Source: Clostridium amylolyticum (lineage in GTDB: Bacteria; Bacillota; Clostridia; Clostridiales; Clostridiaceae). Taken from it: a stretch of 64,000 nucleotides of DNA. Both the position numbers and the translations under genes were made by a program. Shown piece after piece: positions 9,297 to 17,788 of the stretch (its first letter is position 1; the number at the start of each line of letters is the position of its first letter). The notes under the pieces are model-generated. The model was given only the letters and a program-made list of their open reading frames with translations. It did not search any database and was not told the origin of the DNA. The stretch lies in assembly GCF_900142075.1 (NCBI RefSeq), contig NZ_FQZO01000001.1, positions 682,001 through 746,000 on the forward strand, written 5' to 3'.

Positions 9297-9515
9297 ATGG
9301 AAAGAATATGCCCTGTTTGCAATAAATTATATAATATTTCAATAAGATGTTCAAAATGCGGAAATCTCATGGCTGAAAAAGGTAGAGATGATGAATATTT
9401 AGATGATTACACTGCAAATATGCCTTTAGAAAACTCTACCTGTTGTACTCACATTTTTTATTGCTATAAATGTGATAAAATGGAAAAGATTTGTATTAAT
9501 AATGAATTTATGTGA
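9297..9515 (+). CDS. Small zinc-ribbon-like protein of unknown function
   Basis: A 72-residue cysteine-rich protein. C-x2-C (CPVC) and C-x2-C (CSKC) near the N-terminus could form one zinc ribbon, and CCTHIFYCYKC could form a second metal site. The ATG at 9297 has GAGGTG 6 bases upstream; GTG at 9288 and ATG at 9291 are in frame but overlap that ribosome site. It sits between hflX and a nucleotidyltransferase gene with short gaps, so it may be co-transcribed. I do not recognise the family beyond the cysteine pattern. Confidence 0.7.
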   Translation: MERICPVCNKLYNISIRCSKCGNLMAEKGRDDEYLDDYTANMPLENSTCCTHIFYCYKCDKMEKICINNEFM

Positions 9516-9561
9516 TAATTAAGTTGTTAGGTTACAATTATAGGTAATTGGGGGATGCATT

Positions 9562-10458
9562 ATGGACAATATAATTATTAAATATCAAAAAGCTTATAAT
9601 AAAATTATAGAAGAATTAAAAAACAATGGTAAAATACTGGCTGTTATGGTGTTTGGTAGCATGGTAAGCGGAGATTTATGGGATGAATCCGACATTGACC
9701 TCTTTGTTATAAAGGAAGGACAAGAATTGGAAATGGAAAATATTTATACGGAATATTATGGTGTTCCAATACATGTAAAGTTAATGTCAAAACAAAAGTT
9801 TTTACAGCTCAGCGATAGTAATTTTAGAGGAGGATTTCTTCACAGGGTATTTGCTTCCTCAAAATTAGTGTTTTCCAAAGATTTTGATATTACCAATATC
9901 TACAATAGGGGAAGGTATTTCTCTGATATAGACAAAGATAAATGGAATATGGTTTATCTAGGGGATCTTTTAAAGGATTTAGGGGTATGTAAAAAGTATA
10001 TTCAAAATGAAAAAATATACACTTCCTATGCTCTATCCATAAGATGTATTGAAAGTTATTCCAGATTATATGTGAATAATTCAGGATATATGGTAAACAA
10101 AGATACCATATCCTTAGCTATGAATTTAAATAATGACTTTAAACATCACGTAGATAAAATATTTTTCAGTTGTGATAAGGACTCTGAAGTTATTAAAGAT
10201 TTAGTTAAATATATAGAAGATAATTTAAAGGAAGTTTTAAAAAGCAGTGCATCCTTGCTTTTAGATTACATGAAGTCTAAAGATAAAGTTTTAAGTGCTA
10301 CAGATATAAAAACTGATAAACTTTTTCAAGGCTATGATATTAATATTGAAGAAATACTAAAAGAGCTATGGAAAAATAATTATATTAAAAGGCAGTATAG
10401 AGATTATAAATCAGAAGATGGCGATGTTATATTAAAAGAAAATGTATATTATATTTAA
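9562..10458 (+). CDS. Nucleotidyltransferase-domain protein with helical C-terminus
   Basis: A 298-residue protein. The N-terminal third has the polymerase-beta-type nucleotidyltransferase signature: VFGSMVSGDLWDESDIDLF, with GS and the D-x-D metal pair. The rest is mainly helical, and the middle (about residues 130-180) looks like a HEPN-type helical region. It may transfer a nucleotide to a small molecule, RNA or protein; the substrate cannot be told from the sequence. No toxin-antitoxin partner is adjacent other than the 72-residue zinc-ribbon gene upstream. It ends at its own terminator. Confidence 0.72.
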   Translation: MDNIIIKYQKAYNKIIEELKNNGKILAVMVFGSMVSGDLWDESDIDLFVIKEGQELEMENIYTEYYGVPIHVKLMSKQKFLQLSDSNFRGGFLHRVFASSKLVFSKDFDITNIYNRGRYFSDIDKDKWNMVYLGDLLKDLGVCKKYIQNEKIYTSYALSIRCIESYSRLYVNNSGYMVNKDTISLAMNLNNDFKHHVDKIFFSCDKDSEVIKDLVKYIEDNLKEVLKSSASLLLDYMKSKDKVLSATDIKTDKLFQGYDINIEEILKELWKNNYIKRQYRDYKSEDGDVILKENVYYI

Positions 10459-10501
10459 TATTATGGTGCCAGGCATGTGACAAGTTTATAAAATATTATA
10501 T

Positions 10502-10524
10502 ATACCCTTAATTGGGTATTTTTT
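10502..10524 (+). terminator. Terminator after the nucleotidyltransferase gene
   Basis: A 6-bp stem ATACCC/GGGTAT (10502-10507 with 10514-10519) is followed by T6. It is short but has a good T run. Confidence 0.65.
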
Positions 10525-10547
10525 ATGCAGGATGGGAGGTAGAAATC

Positions 10548-11186
10548 ATGTATAAAACCATAAAAAGAGAAGCTAGTGATGAATTTGAAGAAAAAAAATC
10601 TACCTTTATTGGATACGTTAAGAGGATTGAAACAGAAGAAGAAGCAAAAGAATTTATTAATAAAATTAAAAGTGAAAATAGGGAAGCTAGGCATAATGTT
10701 TATGCTTATATCGTAGGAGAAAATAAAGGGATACAAAGATATAGTGATGATGGTGAGCCACAAGGAACAGGGGGAATACCAGTACTGGAGGTCATTAAAA
10801 AGAATGAACTTACGGATACGGTTGTTGTGGTTACTAGATATTTTGGAGGGGTTCTCCTAGGGGCTGGAGGATTAACTAGAGCATACACTAAAGGGGCTAG
10901 TATAGCTGTAAAAGCTGGGGGAATAGTGAATAAGGTATATGCTCATAAACTCCATGTAAAAATAGATTATGACTTGTTAGGAAAGCTTCAATATACAGCA
11001 GAACAGAATTTATGGTTTGTAAAGGACATAGAATATGGAGAAAATGTAATCATAACTTTCATAGGTGAAGACTGTGAAAGTATGATAGAGAAGATAATTG
11101 ATATATCTAGAGGTAAAGCTTCAATAACTAAGGAAGAGGCAGAAATATTTTTTAAAGAAGAAAAGAACTATTATGAAAATGTATAG
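10548..11186 (+). CDS. YigZ family protein (UPF0029/IMPACT)
   Basis: A 212-residue YigZ/IMPACT family member. Conserved blocks are DDGEPQGTGGIPVLEVI and RYFGGVLLGAGGLTRAY in the N-terminal domain, followed by a small ferredoxin-like C-terminal domain. Related eukaryotic IMPACT regulates the GCN2 kinase; the bacterial role is not well defined. The ATG at 10548 is chosen because GGGAGG lies 8 bases upstream; an in-frame TTG at 10512 lies inside the preceding terminator. Single-gene unit. Confidence 0.88.
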   Translation: MYKTIKREASDEFEEKKSTFIGYVKRIETEEEAKEFINKIKSENREARHNVYAYIVGENKGIQRYSDDGEPQGTGGIPVLEVIKKNELTDTVVVVTRYFGGVLLGAGGLTRAYTKGASIAVKAGGIVNKVYAHKLHVKIDYDLLGKLQYTAEQNLWFVKDIEYGENVIITFIGEDCESMIEKIIDISRGKASITKEEAEIFFKEEKNYYENV

Positions 11187-11206
11187 CAATAGTAAATAAG
11201 CTAACA

Positions 11207-11235
11207 TTGAATAGAAAGAAACCATGTGATATAAT
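11207..11235 (+). promoter_or_regulatory. Sigma-A promoter of yebC
   Basis: TTGAAT (11207-11212) and TATAAT (11230-11235) are separated by 17 bases, with a TG one base before the -10 (extended -10). It lies about 50 bases before the yebC start. Confidence 0.8.
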
Positions 11236-11286
11236 ATTTATTGTTTTTTCATTTAAGTAAAAGTCTAAATGTTAGGAGGATTAGCT

Positions 11287-12027
11287 ATGTCAGGTCATTC
11301 AAAATGGCATAATATACAGGCGAAAAAGAGTAAAGTTGATGCTAAAAGAGGAAAGATCTTTACTAAAATAGGTAAAGAGCTTATGGTGGCAGTAAAAAAT
11401 GGTGGTCCTAGTGAAGATACTAACTCAAAGTTAAGGGATGTAATTGCTAAGGCAAAGTCTGTAAATATGCCTTCGGATAATATTCAAAGAGCCATTAAAA
11501 AAGCAGCTGGAGAATTAGATTCTGTAAATTATGAAGATATCATATATGAAGGTTATGGTCCTTCAGGAATAGCAGTGATAGTAGAATCATTAACAGATAA
11601 TAAGAACAGAACAGCAGGTAATGTTAGACATGCTTTTACAAAGCATGGTGGTAATTTAGGTTCCACAGGTTGCGTTAGCTTTATGTTCCAAAGAAAAGGT
11701 CAAATAGTTATAGAAAAAAATGACAGTATAGATGAAGATGAAATGATGATGATGGCACTAGAAGCTGGAGCAGAGGACTTTTCTTCTGAAGAAGAAGTTT
11801 ATATAGTTACCACTACCCCAGAAGATTTTGGTGCAGTAAGAGAAGCTATGGAAACAAATAACGTAGAATTCTTAGAAGCTGAAATCAAAATGGTACCTGA
11901 TACATATACAGTTATCGATGAAGAAACTTCTACTAGCTTCCAAAAGCTTCTAGATGCTTTAGAAGATGATGATGACGTTCAAAACGTATACCACAATGCA
12001 GAATTCCCAGAGGGTTGGGACGAATAA
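11287..12027 (+). CDS. yebC: YebC/PmpR/TACO1 family protein
   Basis: A 246-residue protein with the family-typical opening SGHSKWHNIQAKK and the conserved YEGYGPSG and TGCVSFMF blocks. Members have been described as transcriptional regulators and, more recently, as factors that help ribosomes through difficult proline stretches. The length matches the family. The ATG at 11287 has AGGAGGA at a good distance; the in-frame TTG upstream would place that site inside the coding region. The gene is monocistronic, with its own promoter and a downstream hairpin. Confidence 0.94.
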   Translation: MSGHSKWHNIQAKKSKVDAKRGKIFTKIGKELMVAVKNGGPSEDTNSKLRDVIAKAKSVNMPSDNIQRAIKKAAGELDSVNYEDIIYEGYGPSGIAVIVESLTDNKNRTAGNVRHAFTKHGGNLGSTGCVSFMFQRKGQIVIEKNDSIDEDEMMMMALEAGAEDFSSEEEVYIVTTTPEDFGAVREAMETNNVEFLEAEIKMVPDTYTVIDEETSTSFQKLLDALEDDDDVQNVYHNAEFPEGWDE

Positions 12028-12046
12028 TAAATATATTCTATTATAG

Positions 12047-12094
12047 AAAATGGCATTCTTTAAATTAGGTGATGAATTTAAAGAATGCCATTTT
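12047..12094 (+). terminator. Long hairpin after yebC
   Basis: A perfect 20-bp inverted repeat (12047-12066 with 12075-12094) has an 8-base loop. The following bases are AT-rich but without a clean T run, so termination is likely rather than certain. Confidence 0.65.
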
Positions 12095-12151
12095 AAAATG
12101 TGTATATTTTATCTAAACATGGACATAATTCCCTATAGGGAGTGATGTAAT

Positions 12152-12742
12152 GTGAAAAGAAAGATAACCATTATAACTATTTTAGCAATTACTGCACTTA
12201 TAAGTATATTTTCCTTAAGCTATTATTTTTCCAAAACTAACTTGTTTAAAGAAAAAAGCAAGGACGTGGATAAAAGTACTTTTTCTTCAGGGTTAGAACT
12301 AAGTGAAGATACCAGCATAGTTACAAAAAGTAAAGATGATAAAACCGGAGAGTATACAAATTATAAGGCTATGAAATATAAAGACTTTATAAAGCAGTTT
12401 AATTATACTGGAAAGGCTGATAGAGAGTCTTTAGAAAAATTTATGACAGAAAAAAATTACAAGTTGGAAAGTAAAAGCGATAAAGAATTAATATTTATAA
12501 AGTCTTCTGAAAAAGCACTGCTTAAAAATAAATTTTATTTAGGAGTTACGGAAGAGGGCTATATATGTATATATAAGTGCAATGATGAAGGAAAGTTATT
12601 TATTGAAGACAAAAAACAGGATATAAGTAAGAGAAAGATTGATGACTTGCAAGATTATGAAAAGAATAAAGTTAAAAATCACGAGTTTATGTTTAACACC
12701 AAAGAAGAAGCATTAGATGCATTAAGTGAATATGATTCATAG
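12152..12742 (+). CDS. Membrane-anchored protein of unknown function
   Basis: A 196-residue protein with a short basic N-terminus (MKRK), one hydrophobic segment (about residues 5-27) that could be a signal anchor, and a Lys/Glu/Asp-rich, presumably extracytoplasmic remainder. I see no lipobox cysteine and no recognisable domain. The GTG at 12152 is preceded by a GGGAGTG-type ribosome site; the ATG two bases upstream is in another frame and stops at once. The gene lies alone between hairpins, next to ruvA, with no functional hint from its context. Confidence 0.65.
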   Translation: MKRKITIITILAITALISIFSLSYYFSKTNLFKEKSKDVDKSTFSSGLELSEDTSIVTKSKDDKTGEYTNYKAMKYKDFIKQFNYTGKADRESLEKFMTEKNYKLESKSDKELIFIKSSEKALLKNKFYLGVTEEGYICIYKCNDEGKLFIEDKKQDISKRKIDDLQDYEKNKVKNHEFMFNTKEEALDALSEYDS

Positions 12743-12757
12743 ATTTAAAAGATTATT

Positions 12758-12833
12758 CCTCAAAAGCTTAAGATTTCAGTAGGGTACTTAATAATATCTA
12801 CTGAAGGTATTGAGTTTTTGAGGATGTTTTTTT
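12758..12833 (+). terminator. Two-part hairpin terminator before ruvA
   Basis: The outer stem CCTCAAAA/TTTTGAGG (12758-12765 with 12816-12823) encloses an inner TTCAGTAG/CTACTGAA-like stem. A T-rich run to 12833 follows. Confidence 0.7.
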
Positions 12834-12944
12834 ATTCATGTACAGTGAATTATTGATAAATTCTATTTTAAATGCTAAAGTAGAATATGTATTTTTAAGT
12901 AAGAGCGAATTGTGATATTAGTGATAATTTTGAGGTGAAGGTCA

Positions 12945-13538
12945 ATGTATGATTATATTAAAGGTATTTACATGGGCATGCATAAGGAATATGTAGTAGT
13001 GGAGAATAATGGTATAGGGTATAAAATCTCAGTATCTGGAAGTACTATATCTGAGCTTCCCAAAAAGGAAGAAGAGGTATTACTTTATATTGAGCAGATG
13101 GTAAGAGAAGATTTCATAGGCCTTTATGGCTTTTTTAGTAAAGAAGAAAGAGAAATGTTTAATTTGCTATTGACCATAAATGGTGTAGGAGCTAAAGCAG
13201 CCTTATCCTTACTGTCTATATCTTCAGTGCACAATCTTAAATATGCTATATTAATAGGGGATGAAAAAACCCTTACTAGAGCACCGGGTGTAGGTAAAAA
13301 AATAGCTCAAAGGATTATTTTAGAACTTAAAGATAAACTTAAAGGCCAAGAGGTTGCAGGTATTATAGCTAATAATGCAGAAGACATATCTAAAGATAAT
13401 AATATATCAGAAGCCCTTCAAGCGCTACTAGCTTTAGGATATACTGAAAGAGAGGCTAACAAAGCTTTAGAAAAAGTAAATAAAGCTGAAACTATAGAAA
13501 ACATTATAAAGGAAGCTTTAAAATATTTAATGGGTTAG
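12945..13538 (+). CDS. ruvA: Holliday junction branch migration protein RuvA
   Basis: A 197-residue DNA-binding subunit of the RuvABC system; a tetramer holds the four-way junction for RuvB. The OB-fold N-terminus (MYDYIKGI) is followed by helix-hairpin-helix repeats (LLTINGVGAKAALSLL and APGVGKKIAQRII) and a C-terminal RuvB-contact domain. The ATG follows GAGGTGAAGG. It is the first gene of ruvA-ruvB-queA-tgt-yajC, the usual order in Firmicutes. Confidence 0.96.
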   Translation: MYDYIKGIYMGMHKEYVVVENNGIGYKISVSGSTISELPKKEEEVLLYIEQMVREDFIGLYGFFSKEEREMFNLLLTINGVGAKAALSLLSISSVHNLKYAILIGDEKTLTRAPGVGKKIAQRIILELKDKLKGQEVAGIIANNAEDISKDNNISEALQALLALGYTEREANKALEKVNKAETIENIIKEALKYLMG

Positions 13539-13550
13539 GGGGATATAAAA

Positions 13551-14606
13551 ATGGATGACAGAATTATAACCACATCTACCCTGGGTGAGGACTTTGCTTC
13601 AGAATACAGTTTAAGGCCACAAAAAATAAGTGAATATATTGGTCAAGACAAGGTTAAGGAAAGACTAAAAATATTTATAAAAGCAGCGAGCATGAGAAAT
13701 GAAGCTTTAGATCATGTGCTATTATATGGTCCACCCGGACTAGGGAAAACTACTTTAGCAAACATCATTGCTAAAGAGATGAAAGGAAGCTTAAAAATAA
13801 CTTCTGGACCAGCCATAGAGAGGGCTGGAGATTTAGCGGCTATTTTAACCACTTTAAAGGATAACGATGTGCTATTTATAGATGAAATACATAGATTAAA
13901 TAGAACCGTAGAAGAAATTCTATATCCTGCTATGGAAGATTATGCTTTAGATATAGTTTTAGGAAAAGGTGCTTCAGCGAAGTCTATAAGGTTGGATTTA
14001 TCAAAGTTTACTTTGATAGGTGCTACCACCAGAGTGGGTATGCTTACGTCTCCTTTAAGGGATAGATTTGGAGTGCTTTGCTCCATGGAGTACTATGATG
14101 ATGAGCAGTTAAAGGAAATAATAGTTAGATCTGCTGGTATTTTAGGTTGCAAAATAGATACAAAAGGCGCATTGGAAATTGCCAAGAGATCTAGGGGTAC
14201 TCCTAGAGTAGCTAATAGGCTATTAAAAAGAGTTAGAGATTACTCCGAAGTTATGGGAAATGAAAGTATTAATTGTGAAACTGCAAAGCAAGCTCTAGAG
14301 CTTCTAGAAGTAGACGGAGAAGGCTTTGATAGAATTGACAATAAAATTTTAGAAGCTATAGTGGATAATTTTAATGGTGGACCGGTAGGTATTGAAACTT
14401 TATCCTATTTTATAGGTGAAGAGTTAGATACCATTCAAGATGTATATGAACCTTATCTTCTTCAGAGAGGATTTATAATTAGAACTCCCAGGGGAAGAGT
14501 TGCTTCAGATAAAGCATATGCACATCTAAAAAGAACCAAGCCAGAAGAGAAAAACGATCAGCTTGGACTTTTTGACAATAATGATAATACAAAAGAAGGT
14601 GTTTAA
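13551..14606 (+). CDS. ruvB: Holliday junction helicase RuvB
   Basis: A 351-residue AAA+ motor that drives branch migration with RuvA. The Walker A motif GPPGLGKTTLA, Walker B LFIDEIHR and sensor region GATTRVGML are present, followed by the C-terminal winged-helix domain (RGFIIRTPRGR). It starts 12 bases after the ruvA stop, and its own stop is separated by one base from the TTG start of queA. No anomalies. Confidence 0.97.
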   Translation: MDDRIITTSTLGEDFASEYSLRPQKISEYIGQDKVKERLKIFIKAASMRNEALDHVLLYGPPGLGKTTLANIIAKEMKGSLKITSGPAIERAGDLAAILTTLKDNDVLFIDEIHRLNRTVEEILYPAMEDYALDIVLGKGASAKSIRLDLSKFTLIGATTRVGMLTSPLRDRFGVLCSMEYYDDEQLKEIIVRSAGILGCKIDTKGALEIAKRSRGTPRVANRLLKRVRDYSEVMGNESINCETAKQALELLEVDGEGFDRIDNKILEAIVDNFNGGPVGIETLSYFIGEELDTIQDVYEPYLLQRGFIIRTPRGRVASDKAYAHLKRTKPEEKNDQLGLFDNNDNTKEGV

Positions 14607-14607
14607 T

Positions 14608-15633
14608 TTGGAAGTTAGTGAATTTAATTTTGATTTGCCTGAAGAGCTTATTGCCCAACATCCATTGGAACAACGAGATTCCTCAAGGCTTATGGTTTTA
14701 AACAAAGAAACTGGAAATATAGAACACAGGATTTTTAAAGATATTTTAGACTATTTAAATGAAGGTGATACTTTAGTACTTAATGATACCAGAGTAATAC
14801 CTGCTAGGCTTATAGGGGAAAAGATAGAATCTGGCGGGAAAATTGAATTTCTATTATTGAAACGTATTTCACAAGACCAGTGGGAATGCCTTGCTAAACC
14901 TGGAAAGAAAGCTAAACCAGGTGCTGAATTTACCTTTGGACAGGGTAAATTAAAAGCCGTAGTAAAAGAAGTTTTAGAAAATGGAAACAGAATAATAAAA
15001 TTTAAATATACAGGGATTTTTGAACAAATATTAGATGAATTAGGCCAAATGCCATTACCGCCTTATATACACGAAAGCTTAGAAGATAAGGAAAGATACC
15101 AAACCGTTTATTCTAAAGAAAAAGGTTCAGCTGCTGCTCCCACAGCAGGACTCCATTTTACAAAAGAGTTATTAGAAAAAATCCAGGATAAAAAAATAAA
15201 TATAGTATACGTCACTCTTCACGTAGGGCTTGGAACCTTTAGGCCGGTTAAAGTGGATAAGATTGAAGAACATGAAATGCATTCAGAATATTACATAATG
15301 AGCAAAGAAACAGCAGATATTATCAATGACACTAAAAGAAAGGGTAAAAGGATAATAGCCGTGGGTACTACCTCTTGCAGAACCTTAGAAACCATAGGTG
15401 ATGAGTGCTCTAAAGTAAAAGAACAAAGTGGCTGGACAGATATTTTCATCTACCCTGGATATAAGTTTAAAATAGTGGATGCTCTAATTACTAATTTCCA
15501 TCTTCCTGAATCTACATTAATTATGCTAGTAAGCGCATTGGCAGGTAAGGAAAATGTCTTAAATGCATACCATACTGCCATAAGTAAAAAATATAGATTT
15601 TTTAGTTTCGGAGATGCAATGTTTATTAAATAG
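14608..15633 (+). CDS. queA: S-adenosylmethionine:tRNA ribosyltransferase-isomerase QueA
   Basis: A 341-residue enzyme that adds the ribosyl part of SAM to preQ1 in tRNA to form epoxyqueuosine. Typical motifs are DFDLPEELIAQ-like at the N-terminus, NDTRVIPARL and the core AAPTAGLHFT. I place the start at TTG 14608, giving the family opening LEVSEFNFDLPEELIAQHP, with AAGAAGGTG upstream; an ATG at 14563 lies inside ruvB and would add unrelated residues. Start and ruvB stop are coupled. The next gene, tgt, provides the preceding step of queuosine synthesis. Confidence 0.95.
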   Translation: MEVSEFNFDLPEELIAQHPLEQRDSSRLMVLNKETGNIEHRIFKDILDYLNEGDTLVLNDTRVIPARLIGEKIESGGKIEFLLLKRISQDQWECLAKPGKKAKPGAEFTFGQGKLKAVVKEVLENGNRIIKFKYTGIFEQILDELGQMPLPPYIHESLEDKERYQTVYSKEKGSAAAPTAGLHFTKELLEKIQDKKINIVYVTLHVGLGTFRPVKVDKIEEHEMHSEYYIMSKETADIINDTKRKGKRIIAVGTTSCRTLETIGDECSKVKEQSGWTDIFIYPGYKFKIVDALITNFHLPESTLIMLVSALAGKENVLNAYHTAISKKYRFFSFGDAMFIK

Positions 15634-15649
15634 TGAGGAAGGTGAAAAT

Positions 15650-16780
15650 ATGTATAAGTTATTAAAAAAGAAAAATAGCGTAAGACGTGGGGAATTTCAC
15701 ACACCTCATGGAACTATACAAACTCCGGTATTTATGAATGTAGGGACCTTAGCAGCAATAAAAGGTGCTGTTTCTTCTATGGATTTAAAAGAAATAGGAT
15801 GTCAAGTAGAATTATCCAATACCTACCACCTTCATTTAAGACCAGGTGATGAAGTTGTTAGAAAAATGGGCGGACTACATAAATTTATGAATTGGGATAG
15901 GCCAATTCTCACTGATTCAGGTGGATTTCAGGTGTTTTCCTTAGCTAAACTTAGACAAATAAAAGAAGAAGGGGTTTATTTTAATTCCCATATAGATGGC
16001 AGAAGAATTTTTATGGGCCCGGAAGAGTCTATGAGAATACAAAGTAACCTTGGATCTACTATAGCTATGGCTTTTGATGAGTGCATCCCAAATCCTTCTA
16101 CTAGGGAATATGTTTTAAAGTCTGTAGACAGAACCACAAGATGGTTAGAAAGATGTAAAATAGAAATGGACAGATTAAATTCCTTAGAAGGTACTGTAAA
16201 TAATAAACAGATGCTTTTTGGAATTAATCAAGGTGGAACCTATGATGATATAAGAATTGAACATGCTAAGACCATTTCTAAGATGAACCTGGATGGTTAT
16301 GCAATCGGCGGCTTAGCTGTAGGAGAAACCCATGAAGAAATGTACAGAATTATTTCTTCTGTAGTACCATATTTGCCACAAGATAAGCCTATTTATCTTA
16401 TGGGTGTGGGTTTACCCAGCAACATTTTAGAAGCTGTAGAAAGAGGAGTAGATTTCTTTGATTGTGTACTTCCTGCTAGAAATGGAAGACACGGACATGT
16501 GTTTACTTCCACAGGAAAAATAAATATAATGAATGCTAAGTATGAACTAGATGATAATCCTATCGATAAAGGTTGTGGTTGTCCTACATGCCAGCATTAT
16601 TCTAGAGCTTATATAAGGCATCTTTTTAAAGCAAAAGAAATGTTAGCTATGAGACTTTGTGTATTGCATAATTTATATTTTTATAATAAACTAATGGAAG
16701 AAATAAGAAATGCCATAGATGGTGATTATTTCGAAGATTATAAAGAAGAAAAGCTTCACGCATGGAGTGGTAACGTCTAA
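15650..16780 (+). CDS. tgt: tRNA-guanine transglycosylase
   Basis: A 376-residue TIM-barrel enzyme that swaps guanine 34 for preQ1 in GUN-anticodon tRNAs. TDSGGFQVFS holds the catalytic aspartate region, and the C-terminal zinc site is CGCPTCQ with a later histidine. Length fits the family. The ATG at 15650 has GAGGAAGGTG upstream; an earlier in-frame ATG at 15614 overlaps the end of queA. Part of the ruvAB-queA-tgt-yajC operon. Confidence 0.96.
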   Translation: MYKLLKKKNSVRRGEFHTPHGTIQTPVFMNVGTLAAIKGAVSSMDLKEIGCQVELSNTYHLHLRPGDEVVRKMGGLHKFMNWDRPILTDSGGFQVFSLAKLRQIKEEGVYFNSHIDGRRIFMGPEESMRIQSNLGSTIAMAFDECIPNPSTREYVLKSVDRTTRWLERCKIEMDRLNSLEGTVNNKQMLFGINQGGTYDDIRIEHAKTISKMNLDGYAIGGLAVGETHEEMYRIISSVVPYLPQDKPIYLMGVGLPSNILEAVERGVDFFDCVLPARNGRHGHVFTSTGKINIMNAKYELDDNPIDKGCGCPTCQHYSRAYIRHLFKAKEMLAMRLCVLHNLYFYNKLMEEIRNAIDGDYFEDYKEEKLHAWSGNV

Positions 16781-16806
16781 TTTATATTAAGTAAGGAGGA
16801 AAATAT

Positions 16807-17097
16807 ATGCCAAATCTAGCATCTTTAGGAGGATTTTTACCTCTTATAGGAATGTTAATTGTATTTTATTTATTTCTTATAATCCCAGAAAATAAAAGAA
16901 AGAAAAAATACAATGAAATGATTAATAATTTAAGAGTAAATGATGAAATTATAACAAGAGGGGGCATCATTGGGAAAATTGTAAATATCCAAGATGACTT
17001 TGTTATAGTAGAAAGCGGCCCAGATAAAGGAAGATTTAAGCTTTCAAAACAAGGTATTTCTAATTTAGTAACTAAAACTGAAGAAACTGAAAAATAG
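16807..17097 (+). CDS. yajC: Preprotein translocase accessory subunit YajC
   Basis: A 96-residue membrane protein with one N-terminal transmembrane segment (about residues 9-28, LPLIGMLIVFYLFLIIPE) followed by the conserved cytoplasmic domain containing DEIITRGGIIGKI. YajC associates with SecDF in the protein-export channel; secD and secF lie 2 kb downstream. A strong AAGGAGGA site precedes the ATG. Confidence 0.94.
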   Translation: MPNLASLGGFLPLIGMLIVFYLFLIIPENKRKKKYNEMINNLRVNDEIITRGGIIGKIVNIQDDFVIVESGPDKGRFKLSKQGISNLVTKTEETEK

Positions 17098-17107
17098 TAA
17101 TATTCAT

Positions 17108-17147
17108 CCCCTTATTTACATATTTAATAGTAAATAGGGGGTGTTTT
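17108..17147 (+). terminator. Hairpin after yajC whose 3' arm holds the next gene's ribosome site
   Basis: A 12-bp stem (17108-17119 with 17130-17141, one G-U pair) has a 10-base loop and is followed by TTTTA. It looks like a terminator or attenuator. The 3' arm contains GGGGG of the ribosome site for the TTG start at 17149, so folding would also hide that site. Confidence 0.6.
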
Positions 17148-17148
17148 A

Positions 17149-17517
17149 TTGAATAGATTAGAGTATTTTAAAAAGATAATGAAAGGTGTTATTTTCGCCT
17201 TAGTGATTACCATCTCATTAGTATTTATTTTAAGTTTGGTTATGACATTTATGGATATCAGCATAGCAACAAGAAATGTATCCAGTGTTGTAATCACCTG
17301 TCTCAGTGTTTTTTTAGGCACAGTATATGCATCTAGAAGTATAAATAAAAAAGGGTGGCTAACAGGAATAGTAGTGGCTGTAGGATATGTATTTTGCTTA
17401 TTTATTATTTATGCAGCTTTAAACAAACAAGTTACCTTTACTAATAAGGATTTGTATAGACTTATCCTAGCAATTACAGTGGGAGCATTATCAGGAATGC
17501 TTGGAATCAATATGTAA
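17149..17517 (+). CDS. TIGR04086-type small membrane protein
   Basis: A 122-residue protein with four predicted membrane segments (about residues 12-34, 42-60, 67-88 and 100-120). It resembles the TIGR04086 family, found near the SCIFF genes and secDF in clostridia. The function is unknown. The start is TTG with the G-rich site five bases upstream, embedded in the hairpin after yajC. The recurring neighbourhood suggests a link to secretion or to the SCIFF peptide, but this is only inference. Confidence 0.78.
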   Translation: MNRLEYFKKIMKGVIFALVITISLVFILSLVMTFMDISIATRNVSSVVITCLSVFLGTVYASRSINKKGWLTGIVVAVGYVFCLFIIYAALNKQVTFTNKDLYRLILAITVGALSGMLGINM

Positions 17518-17523
17518 AAACTA

Positions 17524-17552
17524 TTTCCAGGTTAACATAGATATGCTATAAT
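17524..17552 (+). promoter_or_regulatory. Promoter of scfA
   Basis: TATAAT (17547-17552) is preceded by TGC (extended -10). TTTCCA lies 17 bases upstream as a weak -35. The start would be about 28 bases before the scfA ATG. Confidence 0.65.
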
Positions 17553-17586
17553 ATTCAGGTACAGTATTAGAATGGAGGAATTTTAG

Positions 17587-17724
17587 ATGAAGCATATTAG
17601 AACAATCAACAAATCAAACATTAAGAATAGTTTAAAGAAGCCAGGATGTAAAGAATGTGCAAACTCCTGCCAATCAGCTTGCAAAACTTCCTGCACAGTT
17701 GCTAATCTAGCTTGCGAAAATTAA
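17587..17724 (+). CDS. scfA: SCIFF ranthipeptide precursor (six cysteines in forty-five residues)
   Basis: The gene encodes exactly 45 residues with six cysteines at 21, 24, 28, 32, 36 and 43, all in the C-terminal half, behind a basic leader (MKHIRTINKSN). This is the defining pattern of the SCIFF family, a ribosomally made peptide in which a radical SAM enzyme links cysteine sulfur to residue side chains. A GGAGG site precedes the ATG and there is a clear promoter. The maturase gene scfB begins 64 bases downstream after a hairpin. The mature product's role is not settled; work in clostridia links SCIFF peptides to quorum-type regulation of metabolism. Confidence 0.95.
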   Translation: MKHIRTINKSNIKNSLKKPGCKECANSCQSACKTSCTVANLACEN

Positions 17725-17737
17725 AAATACCTTATGG

Positions 17738-17763
17738 AGGCAGTAACGTAACTGTTACTGCCT
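17738..17763 (+). terminator. Hairpin between scfA and scfB (likely partial terminator)
   Basis: A perfect 10-bp stem AGGCAGTAAC/GTTACTGCCT has a 6-base loop and is followed by only a short T-containing stretch. It probably lets some transcription continue, giving more precursor than maturase. Confidence 0.6.
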
Positions 17764-17788
17764 TGTATTTGGTTAAGGAGGAACAATA

